DNA of 64,000 nt from CAVWCQ01 sp963753545 (lineage in GTDB: Bacteria; Chloroflexota; Anaerolineae; Aggregatilineales; Aggregatilineaceae): NCBI GenBank assembly GCA_963753545.1, contig CAVWCQ010000008.1, forward strand, positions 930,001-994,000, in the 5' to 3' direction. This document shows positions 63,889 to 64,000 of the stretch, piece by piece. Numbering within the stretch: the stretch's first letter is position 1; each line of letters starts with the position of its first letter. Below the pieces are notes generated by a model that was not told the origin of the DNA, did not search any database, and worked only from the letters and a program-made list of their open reading frames with translations. A program made the translations under genes and the position numbers.

Positions 63889-64000
63889 TTATGCCGCCCG
63901 CCGTCCCTGATCCTCTGGATTCCGGTTGCGCCGCCGTGATACTTCATCGCGGGCACGGGCCAGCCATCCAGTCCAGGGCCACGCGCTCTCGGCCTGGGCG
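63889..64000 (-). CDS. C-terminal tail of an upstream gene, possibly cdaA (partial)
   Basis: The minus-strand frame entering from the right edge encodes AESAWPWTGWLARARDEVSR followed by RRNRNPEDQGRRAA and TAA at 63889. The window holds too little to identify it. Synteny with the CdaR-like gene makes CdaA, the c-di-AMP synthase, the likeliest owner, but this is only inference. Confidence 0.4.
   Translation of the reverse strand, partial: AQAESAWPWTGWLARARDEVSRRRNRNPEDQGRRAA

Noticed and set aside
1..64000. CRISPR arrays, tRNA and rRNA genes
   Set aside because: No regularly spaced repeats of the right size and no cloverleaf or rRNA-like stretches were seen while reading both strands; a covariance search could still find one.

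Overview
The window looks like a chromosomal segment of an uncultured Chloroflexota bacterium (Anaerolineae-like). This is inferred from the gene mix and not from any marker RNA: KaiC with KaiB, kinases with seven-helix sensor modules, GAF multi-sensor kinases, myo-inositol-phosphate synthase, bacterial serpins, a class III cyclase and many hypothetical proteins. No rRNA, tRNA or CRISPR array was seen. Most genes have GC-rich codon usage; the HNH cassette at 38.9-39.8 kb is clearly AT-richer.

Layout. (1) 1-10.3 kb, minus strand: a signalling block of three 7TM hybrid histidine kinases, a TIR-like protein, a CBS-pair protein and KaiC, whose reading frame continues without a stop into KaiB at the left edge. 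(2) 11-19.5 kb: histidine phosphatase, GNAT, zinc-ribbon membrane protein, four-GAF histidine kinase, a YjdF-like fragment, and a methyltransferase-glycosyltransferase pair. (3) 19.6-24.3 kb: two tandem serpins, a cold-shock gene with a clear promoter and long leader, signal peptidase I, a zinc-finger protein and inorganic pyrophosphatase. (4) 24.8-33.2 kb: HEAT-TIR protein, PEBP, RidA, a response-regulator relic, amylomaltase, a SnoaL-like exported protein and a receiver-GAF-cyclase. (5) 33.3-34.2 kb: an IS982-type insertion sequence with inverted repeats and target duplication. (6) 34.3-45 kb: small enzymes, then glmS with a convincing glmS ribozyme in its leader and, at its 3' end, a small HNH endonuclease cassette lying between two identical copies of the glmS tail; then two unknown paralogous families. 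(7) 45-64 kb: inositol phosphate synthase, CPBP protease, a primary-type sigma factor, acyltransferase, asparagine synthetase, a duplicated unknown gene separated by a broken VapBC pair, homoserine dehydrogenase, MNT nucleotidyltransferase, Der GTPase, exported SH3-like and beta-propeller proteins, a cNMP-binding DUF1003 protein and a CdaR-like protein.

Two general points matter for reading the annotation. First, at least 17 genes are split by single-base frame changes, several in short G, C, A or T runs, including genes that are normally essential (glmS, der). These are best read as assembly or base-calling indels, so the split genes are annotated as one locus each. Second, the spaces between genes are full of dispersed non-coding repeats: a roughly 310-bp element in inverted copies 14 kb apart, a short purine-rich element at about ten places, and GC-rich hairpin elements.
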